From Stomorhina lunata (Eukaryota > Arthropoda > Insecta > Diptera > Rhiniidae): a stretch of DNA of 64,000 nucleotides. The position numbers and the translations under genes are program-made. The stretch's first letter is position 1, and each line of letters opens with the position of its first letter. This document shows, piece by piece, positions 25,110-37,092 of this stretch. Where the stretch lies: contig OW121744.1 in the NCBI GenBank assembly GCA_933228675.1, positions 97,915,526 to 97,979,525 of the forward strand, given 5' to 3'. The notes under the pieces are model-generated. The model was not told the origin of the DNA and did no database searches. It saw only the letters and a list, made by a program, of their open reading frames with translations.

Positions 25110-28060
25110 TGGGTTAGCACATTTAATATTTTTTACTTCTTTAAACCCTTTTCCGAAATCAGTCTGGTATCCAACTTAAAGTATACCAAATGGCTCGTTT
25201 TTTGAAAAATTTCCTGTTAAAATATTAAATTTTTGAAAAAATTCCTTTAGAAATAGAAAATTTTTGAAAAATATCCTATAAAAATAAGAAATTTTTAAAA
25301 AATTTCCTATAAAAATATGAAATTTTTGAAAAATTTCCAATCAAAATAAGAAATTTTTAAAAAATTTCCTATTAAAATAAGAAATTTTTAAAAAATTTTC
25401 TATATAAATAAGAATTTCTGGAAAAATTTCCTATAAAAGTAAGAAATTTTTGAAAAATTTCCTATAAAAATAAGAAATTTGGAAAAATTGTATATAAGAA
25501 TATGAAATTTTTGAAAAATGTCCTATAAAAATAAGAAATTTTTAAAAATTGTCTATAAGGATAAGAAATTTTTGAAAAATTTCCTATAAGAATAACAAAT
25601 TTTTGAAAAATTTCCTATATTTAATATTTTTACATCTTTAAAAATTCCTTTAAAAATAGGAAATTTTTGAAAAATACCCTATAAAAATAAGAATTTTTTG
25701 AAAAATTTCCTATAAAAATAAGAAATTTTGAAAAAATGTATATAAGAAAAAGAAATTTTTGAAAAATTTCCTATAAGAATAACAAATTTTTAAAAAATTT
25801 CCTATATTTACTATTTTTACATCTTTAAAAATTCCTTTAAAAATAGGAAATTTTTAAAAAATATCCTATAAAAATAAGAATTTTTTGAAAAATTTCCTGT
25901 AAAAATATGAAATTTTGAAAAATTTCCAATCAAAATAAGAAATTTTTTAAAAATTTCCTGTTAAAATAAGAAATTTTTAAAAAATTTTCTATATAAATAA
26001 GAATTTCTGGAAAAATTTCCTATAAAAATAAGAAATTTTTGAAAAATTTCCTAAAAAAATAAAAATAAGAATTTTTTGAAAAATTTCCTGTAAAAATATG
26101 AAATTTTGAAAAATTTCCAATCAAAATAAGAAATTTTTTAAAAATTTCCTGTTAAAATAAGAAATTTTTAAAAAATTTTCTATATAAATAAGAATTTCTG
26201 GAAAAATTTCCTATAAAAATAAGAAATTTTTGAAAAATTTCCTAAAAAAATAAGAAATTTGGAAAAATTGTCTATAAGAATAAGAAAATTTTGAAAAATT
26301 GTCTATAAGAATAAGAAATGTTTGAAAAATTTCCCATAAGAATAACAAATTTTTGAACAATTTCCTATAAGAATAACAAATTTTTGAAAAATTTCCTATA
26401 TATAATATTTTTACGTCTATAAAAATTCCTTTAAAAATAGAAATAAGAATTTTTTTAAAAATTTCCTGTAAAAATATGAAATTGTTAAAATTTTTTGTTT
26501 ATCAAAATAAGAAATTTTTAAAAAATTTCCTATTAAAATAAGAAATTTTTTAAAAATTTTCTATATAAATAAGAATTTCTGGAAAAATTTCCTTTAAAAA
26601 TAAGAATTTTTGAATAATTTCCTATAAAAATAAGAAATTTGGAAAAATTGTCTATAAGAATAAGAAATTTTTGAAAAATTTCCTATAAGAAAAATAAATT
26701 TTTGAAAAATTTCCCATAAGAATAACAGATTTTTGAAAAATTTCCTATATTTAATATTTTTACATCTTTAAAAATTCCTTTAAAAATAGGAAATTAAAAA
26801 AAACCCAATAAAAATAAGAATTTTTTTAAAAATTTCCTGTAAAAATATGAAATTGTTGAAAAATTTTTTTTATCAAAATAAGAAATTTTTAAAAAAATTT
26901 CCTATTAAAATAAGAAATTTTTTAAAAACTTTTTATATAACTAAGAATTTCTGGAAAAATTTCCTTTAAAAATAAGAAATTTTTGTAAAATTTCCTTTAA
27001 AAATAAGAAATTTTTGTAAAATTTCCTATAAAAATAAGAAATTTTTGAAAAATTTCCTATAAGAATAAGAAATTTTTGAAAAATTTCCTATAAGAATAAG
27101 AAATTTTTGAAAAAATTCCTATAAGAATAAGAAATTTGTGAAAAATTTCCTATAAGAAAAATTTCCTGTAAGAATAAGAAATTTTTGAAAAATTTCCTAT
27201 AAGAATAACAAATTTTTTAAAAATTTCCTATATTTAATATTTTTACATCTTTAAAAATTCCTTTAAAAATAGGAAATTTTTGAAAAATTTCCTATAAGGA
27301 AAATAAGAAATTTTTGAAAAATTTCCTATAAAAATATGAAATTGTTGAAAAATTTCCAATCAAAATAAGAAATTTTTAAAAAATTTCCTATTAAAATATG
27401 AAATTTTTTAAAAATTTTCTATATAACTAAGAATTTCTGGAAAAATTTCCTATAAAAATAAGAAATTTTTGAAAAATTTCCTATAAAAATAAGAAATTTT
27501 GAAAAAAATGTATATAAGAATAAGAAATTTTTGAAAAATTTCCTAAAAAATAAGAAATTTTGAAAAATTGTCTATAAGAAAAAAAATTTTTGAAAAATTT
27601 CCTATAAGAATAACAAATTTTTGAAAAATTTCCTATATTTAATATTTTTACATCTTTAAAAATTCCTTTAAAAATAGGAAATTTTTAAAAAATATCCTAT
27701 AAAAATAAGAATTTTTTGAAAAATTTTCTGTAAAAATATGAAATTGTTGAAAATTTTTTTTTCAAAATAAGAAATTTTTAAAAAATTTCCTATTAAAATA
27801 AGAAATTTTTTAAAAATTTTCTATATAACTAAGAATTTCTGGAAAAATTTCCTATAAAAATAAGAAATATTTGAAAAATTTCCTATAAAAATAAGAAATT
27901 TTTAAAAATTGTCTATAAGAATAAGAAATTTTTGAAAAATTTCCTATAAGAATAAGAAATTTTTGAAAAATTTCCTATATTTAATATTTTTTTACATCTT
28001 TAAACCCTTTTCCGAAATTTGTCTGGTACCAAATTTTAGGTATACCAAACGGCTCAGAAT
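25110..28060. repeat. Higher-order repeat of dyad-satellite units, bracketed by direct repeats
   Basis: Diverged ~30-bp 'aatttcctataaaaataagaaatttttgaaaa'-type units (here in pieces: AATTTCCTATAAAAA and TAAGAAATTTTTGAAAA) are organised in longer blocks. A marker 'aatatttttacatctttaaaaattcc' recurs near 25622, 25808, 26404, 26752, 27237, 27645 and 27983. The whole is flanked by a direct repeat, 'acttctttaaacccttttccgaaat...gtctggta...ttaaagtataccaaa.ggctc', at ~25125-25200 and ~27990-28055. No gene. Confidence 0.85.
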
Positions 28061-28379
28061 CATTTGATTTGAACCCTATAGATTTTGGAGCAAAATCGGA
28101 TCATTATTTCTAGTTTGAAGTTAAGATTTTGGTAACTTACTATTAGTAATACGGTAGGTCCATATATTTTGTAAGAAGTTCCTAATGCATCTACCGTATA
28201 TAAAGTCGGGACTTATTATTGATTGGTAGCTATCTTATATCGTAGGTGAAATCTGAATGAAGTAATAGATCAATCGCCTCAGAATTTTATTAGGTTTTAG
28301 AATATATATTATATGTATATGAAAATCAAAATTTGGCCACTTTATAGGGCTGAGACAAATTGGAAGGGGCTTGTAGAAA

Positions 28380-28770
28380 AATTTGTATACCCACCATCAA
28401 CAAAAATCAGGGGTACATTGAAATTGTCATTCCGTTTGTAATTTCCTTAATATTGGCTTAAAAAACCAAAGGGGATATATACAAGGCCCAATGTCAGTCT
28501 TCGGCTATTTTGAGTTAACCATTGCATTAGATTCCTTTTTTATCCTCTTTTATTTGACTTTAACAACTCATCTCTAACTTAAGAAAAGTTTTATAATGAT
28601 TTTTCTTGGCAATGTTAATATGAACTTATATGAATAATAAAAAGAAAACTTCAAATCAAATTTTCTCAAAACTACTTTTTTTGATATTGGCCCTTTTAGC
28701 ACCAAGCCACAGATATATTCCCTTTGGTTTCTAAGCCAATATTAGGAATTACAAACGGAATGACAACCTT
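28380..28770. mobile_element. Small foldback element with ~53-bp inverted arms
   Basis: The left arm (28426-28480) begins GTCATTCCGTTTGTAATT and runs through 'aatattggctta...ccaaaggggatatat'; the right arm (28713-28764) is its reverse complement with a few changes. The spacer of about 230 bases is noncoding. Its head 'tacccaccatca...ggggtacattgaaattgtcattcc' is shared with the element at 9.75 kb, so I place both in one transposon superfamily. Confidence 0.7.
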
Positions 28771-28959
28771 TTTTTCATATTCGCATGTTGCAGTTGCCAG
28801 TAGTTGAGCATAAATCTAGATAAAGCTACAAAAACCATTATTTTAATTGTTTTATGGATCCGCTGCCATTTAATAAAATTGCATGTTATGGTATAAATAA
28901 TTATAGGCAATTACAGTGTATTTTTCCAAGGAACGTAACTGTAATGTCAAAAACCAACA

Positions 28960-29268
28960 TTTCCTACAAAAATAGGAAATTTCTGAAAAATTTCCTACAA
29001 AATAGGAAATTTTTAAAAATTTCCTATAAAAATTTGAAATTTTTGAAAAATTTCCTATAAAAATAGGAAATTTTCGAAAAAATTTCCTATAAAAGTAGGA
29101 AAATTTTGAACAATTTCCTATAAAAATAGGAAATTTTTGAACAATTTCCTATAAAAATAGTAAATTTTGAACAATTTCCTATAACAATAGGAAATTTTTG
29201 AAAAATTTCCTATAAAAAAAGGAAATTTTTCAAAAAATTCCTATAAAAATTGGAAATTTTTGAAAAAT
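28960..29268. repeat. 31-bp dyad satellite, short forward block
   Basis: About ten units in the same orientation as 19.8-22.7 kb (TTTTTGAAAAA or TTGAACAATTT variants). It meets the inverted block head to head at ~29265. Confidence 0.88.
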
Positions 29269-31768
29269 TTTTATAGGAAATTTTTCAAAAATTTCCTATT
29301 TTTATAGGAAATTTTTCAAAAATTTCCTATTTTTATAGGAAATTTTTCAAAAATTTCCTATTTTTATAGGAAATTTTTCAAAAATTTCCTATTTTTATAG
29401 GAAATTTTTCAAAAATTTCCTATTTTTATAGGAAATTTTTCAAAAATTTCCTATTTTTATAGGAAATTTTTCAAAAATTTCCTATTTTTATAGGAAATTT
29501 TTCAAAAATTTCCTATTTTTACAGGAAATTTTTCAAAAATTTCCTATTTTTATAGGAAATTTTTCAAAAATTTCCTATTTTTATAGGAAATTTTTCAAAA
29601 ATTTCCTATTTTTATAGGAAATTTTTCAAAAATTTCCTATTTTTATAGGAAATTTTTCAAAAATTTCCTATTTTTATAGGAAATTTTTCAAAAATTTCCT
29701 ATTTTTATAGGAAATTTTTCAAAAATTTCCTATTTTTATAGGAAATTTTACAAAAATTTCCTATTTTTATAGGAAATTTTACAAAAATTTCCTATTTTTA
29801 TAGGAAATTTTTCAAAAATTTCCTATTTTTATAGGAAATTTTTCAAAAATTTCCTATTTTTATAGGAAATTTTTCAAAAATTTCCTATTTTTATAGGAAA
29901 TTTTTCAAAAATTTCCTATTTTTATAGGAAATTTTTCAAAAATTTCCTATTTTTATAGGAAATTTTTCAAAAATTTCCTATTTTTATAGGAAATTTTTCA
30001 AAAATTTCCTATTTTTATAGGAAATTTTTCAAAAATTTCCTATTTTTATAGGAAATTTTTCAAAAATTTCCTATTTTTATAGGAAATTTTTCAAAAATTT
30101 CCTATTTTTATAGGAAATTTTTCAAAAATTTCCTATTTTTATAGGAAATTTTTCAAAAATTTCCTATTTTTATAGGAAATTTTTCAAAAATTTCCTATTT
30201 TTATAGGAAATTTTTCAAAAATTTCCTATTTTTATAGGAAATTTTTCAAAAATTTCCTATTTTTATAGGAAATTTTTCAAAAATTTCCTATTTTTATAGG
30301 AAATTTTTCAAAAATTTCCTATTTTTATAGGAAATTTTTCAAAAATTTCCTATTTTTATAGGAAATTTTTCAAAAATTTCCTATTTTTATAGGAAATTTT
30401 TCAAAAATTTCCTATTTTTATAGGAAATTTTTCAAAAATTTCCTATTTTTATAGGAAATTTTTCAAAAATTTCCTATTTTTATAGGAATTTTTTCAAAAA
30501 TTTCCTATTTTTATAGGAAATTTTTCAAAAATTTCCTATTTTTATAGGAAATTTTTCAAAAATTTCCTATTTTTATAGGAAATTTTTCAAAAATTTCCTA
30601 TTTTTATAGGAAATTTTTCAAAAATTTCCTATTTTTATAGGAAATTTTTCAAAAATTTCCTATTTTTATAGGAAATTTTTCAAAAATTTCTTATTTTTAT
30701 AGGAAATTTTTCAAAAATTTCCTATTTTTATAGGAAATTTTTCAAAAATTTCCTATTTTTATAGGAAATTTTTCAAAAATTTCCAATTTTTTTAGGAAAT
30801 TTTTCAAAAATTTCCTATTTTTATAGGAAATTTTTCAAAAATTTCCTATTTTTATAGGAAATTTTTCAAAAATTTCCTATTTTTATAGGAAATTTTTCAA
30901 AAATTTCCTATTTTTATAGGAAATTTTTCAAAAATTTCCTATTTTTATAGGAAATTTTTCAAAAATTTCCTATTTTTATAGGAAATTTTTCAAAAATTTC
31001 TTATTTTTATAGGAAATTTTTCAAAAATTTCCTATTTTTATAGGAAATTTTTCAAAAATTTCCTATTTTTATAGGAAATTTTTCAAAAATTTCCTATTTT
31101 TATAGGAAATTTTTCAAAAATTTCCTATTTTTATAGGAAATTTTTCAAAAATTTCCTATTTTTATAGGAAATTTTTCAAAAATTTCCTATTTTTATAGAA
31201 AATTTTTTAAAAATTTCCTATTTTTATAGGAAATTTTTAAAAAATTTCCTATTTTTATAGGAAATTTTTCAAAAATTTATTATTTTTATAGGAAATTTTT
31301 CAAAAATTTCCTATTTTTATAGGAAATTTTTCAAAAATTTCCTATTTTTATAGGAAATTTTTCAAAAATTTCCTATTTTTATAGGAAATTTTTCAAAAAT
31401 TTCCTATTTTTATAGGAAATTTTTCAAAAATTTCCTATTTTTATAGAAAATTTTTTAAAAATTTCCTATTTTTATAGGAAATTTTTAAAAAATTTCCTAT
31501 TTTTATAGGAAATTTTTCAAAAATTTCCTATTTTTAAAGGAAATTTTTCAAAAATTTCCTATTTTTATAGGAAATTTTTCAAAAATTTCCTATTTTTATA
31601 GGAAATTTTTCAAAAATTTCATATTTTTATAGGAAATTTTTCAAAAATTTCATATTTTTATAGGAAATTTTTCAAAAATTTCCTATTTTTATAGGAAATT
31701 TTTCAAAAATTTCCTATTTTTATAGAAAATTTTTTAAAAATTTCCTATTTTTATAGGAAATTTTTAAA
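29269..31768. repeat. 31-bp dyad satellite, inverted block
   Basis: About 80 units with TTTTTCAAAAA as orientation marker, the exact reverse complement of the 20.2-22.4 kb monomer, very homogeneous with scattered substitutions. Together with the forward block it could form an inverted repeat of more than 2 kb with a ~6.6-kb spacer. Confidence 0.95.
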
Positions 31769-31970
31769 ATCATTCAGTTGGAATTTGGATGTTAACAGAA
31801 TTGGTTGGTGCCGCTTTGATAAAGAAAAGACAAAAACAAAATAGGCAAGAAACAAATCAAAATCCAATTTATAGCAACAAAATACATGGTTCGAGAGAAG
31901 AAGAAAATATAAGCTTGAACATTGTTGCCACGACACTATCATTTTTGTTAACATTGGGAATATAATATGG
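31769..31970. repeat. Unique-type repeat flanking the array, copy 1
   Basis: A 200-bp segment 'cattcagttgga...ttggttggtgccgct...ccaatttatagcaacaaaatacatggttcgagagaa...cattgttgccacgacactatca' recurs inverted at 47990-48170. Both copies border a GATAAAA-type array. No protein family recognised in either strand. Confidence 0.8.
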
Positions 31971-32039
31971 AAATATTTTTCAAACAGGAATAAATTCTAA
32001 TATTAAACAATTTTAGATTTTTATATTTTTTTAGATATT

Positions 32040-34830
32040 TTCGATCCAAAAAATTTTCTATAGAAACATTTTTGATAAAAACAATTTCTATAGATAAATT
32101 TTTGATAAAAAAATTTGCTATAGAAAAATTTTTGGTAAAAAAATTTTATTTAGAAAAATTTCCGGTAGAAACATTTTTGATAAAAAAATACTATTTAGAA
32201 AAATTTTCCATAGAAAAATTTTTGATAACAAATTTTACACAAAACAATTTTTGATAAAAAATTTTCAATAGAAAAATTTTGGATAAAAAATTATTCATAG
32301 AAAAATTTTTGATAAAAAATTGTTCATAGAAAAATTTTTGATACAAAAAAATTAGAAAATTTTTTTTTAGAAAAATTTAAAAAAAAAAATATTTTTTATA
32401 GAAAAATTTTTCATGAAAAAATTTTCTATAGAAAAATTTTTGATAAAAAAATTTTCTGTAGAAAACTTTTTGATAAAAAAAATTTCTGTAGAAAAATTAT
32501 TGATAAAAAAATTTTCATGGAAAAATTTTAAATAAAAAAATTTTCTGTAGAAAAATTATTGATAAAAAAATTTTCATAGAAAAATTTTAAATAAAAAAAT
32601 TTCTTTTGAAAAATTTTTGATAAAAAAAATCGTTAATAGAAAAATTTTTGATAAAAAATTTTCTATAGAAAAATTTTCTACAGAAAAATTTTTGTAAAAA
32701 AATTTTCTTAAGAACAATTTTTAATAAAAAAATTTTTGATACAATTTTCTTAAGAAAAAATTTTAATAAAAAATTTTTCTATAGAACATTTTTGGTGAAA
32801 AAATTTCTACTGGAAAATTTTTGATAAAAAAAATTTTCTATTGAAAATTTTTTATAAAAAAGTTTCTGTAGAAAAAGTTTTGAAAAAACTTTTTATAGAA
32901 AAAATTTTGATAAAAATTTTTGGTAAAAATATTTTTCTATAGAACATTTTTGATAAAAAAATTTTCTACAGAAAAATTTTTGATAAAACAGTTTCTATAG
33001 AAAAATTTTTGTAAAAAACTTTTTATAGAAAAAATTTTGATAAATAATATTTAATAGAAAAATTTTTGTAAAAAATTTTTCTATAGAAAAATTTTTGTAA
33101 AAAATTTTTCTATAGAAAAATTTTTGATAAAAAAAATATATAAACATTTTCTATAAAAAATGTTTGATAAAAATATTTTGCTAAAAAAATATAGAACAAT
33201 TTTCTATAACAAAATTTTGATAAAAAATTTCTATACAAAAATTTTTGATAAAAAAAATTTTCTATAGAAAAATTTTTGATAAAAAAAAAATTTCTATAGA
33301 AAAATTTTTGATAAAAAAATTTTATATTAAAAAAATGTTGATAAAAAAGTTCCTATAGAAAAATTTTTGTAAAAAACTTTTTATAGAAAAAATTTTGATA
33401 AAAATTTCTGTAAAAAAATTTTCTGTAGAAATATTTTTGATAAAAAAAATATATAAACATTTTGAATAGAAAAATTTTTCAAAAAAAAAATTAGAAAAAT
33501 TTTCTATAGAAAAATTTTTCGTAAAAAAATATTCTAAAGAAACATTTTCGATAAAAAAAATTTTATAGAAATATTTTTGATAAACAAATTTTCTATAGAA
33601 AAATTTTTGATAAAAATATTTTTCTAAAAAAAATCTAAAAAAAATTTTCTATAGAAAAATTTTTGATGAAAAAACTTCCTAAGAAAAATTTTTGATAAAA
33701 AATTTTTTTTGTAGAAAAATTATTGATAAAAAAATTTTCATAAAAAAATTTTAAATAAAAAAAATTTCTTTTGAAAAGTTTTTGATATAAAATTTTTCTA
33801 TAGAAATTTTTTGATAAAAAAAATCGTTAATAGAAAAATTTTTGATACAAAAATTTTCTACAGAGAAAATTTTTGTTAAAAAAATTTTCTATAGAAAAAT
33901 TTTTGATAAAAAAAAATTTCTATATAAAAAAATTTTGATAAAAAAAAAATCTATATAAAAAATTTTGATAAAAAGAAATTTAGAAAAATTTTGTATATAA
34001 AAGTTTTTGATAAAAAATTTCTATAGAAAAAATTTTTATAAAAAAATTTTTCTATAGAACATTTTTGATAAAAAAAATTTTTACAGAAAAATTTTTGATA
34101 AAAAAATTTTGTATTCAAAAATTTTTGATAAAAAGTTTCTATGGAAAAATTTTTGTAAAAAACTTTTTATAGAAAAAATTTTGGTAAACAATTTTTTATA
34201 GAAAAATTTTTGATAAAAAAATATATAAACATTTTCTATAGAAAAATTTTTGAAAAAAAAATTAGAAAAATTTTCTATAGAAACATTTTCCGTAAAAAAA
34301 TCTTCTAAAGAAACATTTTCGATAAAAAAATTTGATTTTTGATAAACAAATTTTCTATAGAAAAATTTTTGATAAAAATATTTTGCTAAAAAAAATATAG
34401 AAAAATTTTCTTAATAAAAATTTTTGATAAAGAAATTTTCTATAGGAAAAATTTCGATACAAAAATTTTTTATAGAAAAATTATTGATAAAAAAAATATA
34501 GAAACATTTTCTATAGAAAATTTTTTATAAAAAACTTTCTATAGAAACGTTTTTGATAACAAAATTTTCTAAAGAATAAGTTTTAATAAAAAAAATTTTC
34601 TATAGAAAAAATTTTGATAAAAAAAATTTTTATCTAGAAAAATTTTTTGATAAAAAAGTTTTCTAAAGAAAAATTTTGATAAAAAAAATTTTCTATAAAA
34701 ACATTTTTGATAAAAAATTGTCTATAAAAAAATTTTTGATAAAAAAAAAAAAAAAATTCTATAGATAAATTTTTGATAAAAAAATTTTCTATAGAAAAAT
34801 TTTTGATAAAAAAAAAAAAATTGAAAAATA
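32040..34830. repeat. ~29-30-bp AT-rich array (ATAGAAAAATTTTTGATAAA family)
   Basis: Roughly 90 strongly diverged units made of 'ctatagaaaaatttttgat' plus 'aaaaaaatttt'. Far less homogeneous than the 31-bp satellite, implying an old array. Same family at 3.1-3.6 kb (same orientation) and 46.2-47.9 kb (inverted). Small open frames inside are repeat by-products. Confidence 0.9.
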
Positions 34831-35205
34831 ATAGGAAAATATCCCATTACTGCGACAATTTAGTCATATAAAACCAATAATTTTTAAAAAATTAAGAAAA
34901 TGTAAAAAGTTTCCAGATACTTTCATGAAACTTGTTATGAATAATTGTTTTTTCCTACAAATATTCTAAAAAATCAATAAAATCGTTTGAAATTTTGGGA
35001 TAACTCCTAAACAATTTTCATCCCGGAATATTGTTCTATGTTCCTCAAAGCCACTATTTAGCTTCTATATCTTTCTCTCGTTATAGATCTAGTTTCTTAT
35101 ATTTTCAGTCACAATTATATTCATAGCTGTAGCATAGATACACACATAGTTCATTAATAGTATGTAATCATAATCTCTAGCCATGGTCCCTGGTCGAATA
35201 TCAAT
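34831..35205. other. Intergenic, nothing recognised
   Basis: AT-rich single-copy-looking DNA between the array and the retrotransposon insertion; no gene or motif identified. Confidence 0.5.
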
Positions 35206-35209
35206 CATG

Positions 35210-35588
35210 AATTTTGTAGTGGGAGTTCTTGGGAGTGTTTTTTTAAAAGAATAAATACGCACCACTGTGGATATTCTACAACTGACTTTATTTACTTTTG
35301 TTCATATTTATATAACATATTTTTAACATAAGTTTTTGTAAGTTCAGCTTAAATTACATTTTACAATTTTTGTTTACTTATGCTAAGTTTTGACCCAATT
35401 TCTTAATTATTTTATATTAATAATGAACGGTTGCAATTTCTGGAATTGCGACCGAAAAATAATTTTGTATATCTAAGCGGAAATGATTTTACAATTTTAT
35501 TTATTTTGTGCTTATTATATTTTCAATAAATTTATCAATAGTGTCATTTTTTATATATGTGTGTGTATTTGAATTTGTATATGTAACT
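35210..35588 (-). repeat. 3' LTR of the errantivirus
   Basis: 379 bp. By eye the same sequence as 40716-41094. On the minus strand it follows the polypurine tract directly and ends ...CTACAAAATT at the CATG target duplication. Confidence 0.95.
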
Positions 35589-35600
35589 TCTCCCCCCTTT
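35589..35600 (-). other. Polypurine tract
   Basis: On the minus strand AAAGGGGGGAGA lies immediately upstream of the 3' LTR. It is the expected primer for plus-strand DNA synthesis. Confidence 0.85.
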
Positions 35601-35619
35601 AGATTAGAATTCTCCTGAA

Positions 35620-36996
35620 TTCTATTGTTTAATTTTATTTTAATATGTTTATGTTTGGTTACGATTATTATAAATAAGGTAAGTATTATAATTATGATTA
35701 TAATGTTACAGCTATATGTGATTCTTTTGTGGAAATTTAATTCTTTGATATTTCTTACATTTACTTTATGTTCTTCTTTAATTTCTTCAAATGTTATCTT
35801 ATTAGTAAAATTCCTTAAACTATCAATATTATTAAATATTTGTTTTTGTTCTATAGTTTCTACAATGTTTGAAAAATAATAATCTTTTATTTTTACTGAA
35901 CAATTATTATAACTAATTAGATAGTTTCCATTTAAGATAATTTCTCAGAATTACAAGTTTGATTTATATTTATATTAGTTGCATTTTTAACTATGATTGT
36001 GTCTACATCTAATTCCAATATTTCAAATTCGTTATGTTTTATTAGTTGACAATTATTTTTGATTATACAATGTGTGCTTATTTTTAAGTTTTTTAGATAT
36101 TTGTGTTCTTCAAATTTATAAATTTTGTTGTTCAATTCAAAAATCTTTTCAATACTATAATCTATTTCATTACTTTCATTATTTGGTATGGGTACAATTG
36201 ATCTTAATTTTACTATTTCAAAAGTTTTAGGTATTTTTATGCCAAAAACTAAGTGAGAATCGCTTAAAAACGTTGTTCCAATTTGTATATATTTTAACTT
36301 ATCATAGTCTATTTTATATTTCTCTATTTCATTAAAAGTTAAAATACTAGGATGTATCATACCATACTTTGCGGAAATAACATTATCCTGTAAATGTTCT
36401 ATCTTGTTTTTTATAAGTTGTATATTTGATAATTGTTCTAAGTATATGTGCTTGTTATTTTCAATATCCAGAATTTTATCTATAGAATTTAGTTTTGTCT
36501 CTATTATTTTTCTATCATTTTCGATAATCATTTTAAAATGGCTTATAGTTTTATTAAAATAGTTATTAATTATAATTTGTTGATTATTATTAGTAGTTAT
36601 TTCATCAATATTAAATAGATGTTTTTGAATGTTCTGTCTGTCTTCATCGTCCATAGTGCCGAACAACCATTTTGTCATACTACCTATGCCATTAACTAGT
36701 CCTCTACGTTGTCTGATTTGTTTTGGTTTTAAAGTAGTTAATTTGTTCCTGGCATCCAATAATTCAAGTTGAAGTATTTCTTTATTGTTTGTCTTCATTA
36801 AAATAACGTTTTTTGTCATTTGGTCCAGAATTTGTTCTATTTCTTGTAAGTTTATTATATGTAGTATTATGTCCGATTCCTTGACAATCTCCTGATTTCC
36901 TATAAAAATGTCTATAAATCCTGATTGGTCTGCTAGTTTGGTTATGGTCATTGTGCCATTACTCGGTTGCGTCCACGTTACCAGAACCAGTATCAT
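35620..36996 (-). pseudogene. env: Errantivirus env, frameshifted
   Basis: The ATG at 36996 opens a 354-codon frame to 35932. It has an N-terminal hydrophobic start, several N-glycosylation sites, and a furin-type RQRR site near residue 93-97 followed at once by a GLVNGIGSMTKWLFG-type fusion segment. This is the insect errantivirus envelope pattern, related to the baculovirus F protein. The frame stops at 35932-35934, before any membrane anchor. A hydrophobic anchor-like stretch and a short basic tail are encoded in another frame further down (to ~35600), so a single-base shift near 35935-35945 is the likely break. As it stands the product lacks its anchor. The ATG lies 9 bases behind a TTTTCAG, a candidate acceptor for the spliced env mRNA. 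Confidence 0.8.
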
Positions 36997-37005
36997 AATT
37001 ATTAT

Positions 37006-37092
37006 CTGAAAATTTAGATTTAAATAATAGTTAATTATTGGGTTGATTTCTGAAAATTTAGATTTAAATAATAGTTAATTATTGGGTTGATT
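37006..37092 (-). repeat. 44-bp tandem duplication at the pol-env junction
   Basis: Two adjacent copies (37006-37049 and 37050-37092). On the minus strand each copy starts and ends such that a TTTTCAG occurs twice (ending at 37006 and at 37050), and the pol stop codon (37079-37081) falls in the upstream copy. The candidate env splice acceptor is therefore duplicated. Confidence 0.85.

Noticed and set aside
20040..31768. Satellite arrays considered as a CRISPR-like array
   Set aside because: No unique spacers; units are contiguous head-to-tail monomers and the genome is eukaryotic.
35625..35879. 84-codon hydrophobic frame on the plus strand
   Set aside because: Antisense shadow of the env anchor region of the errantivirus.
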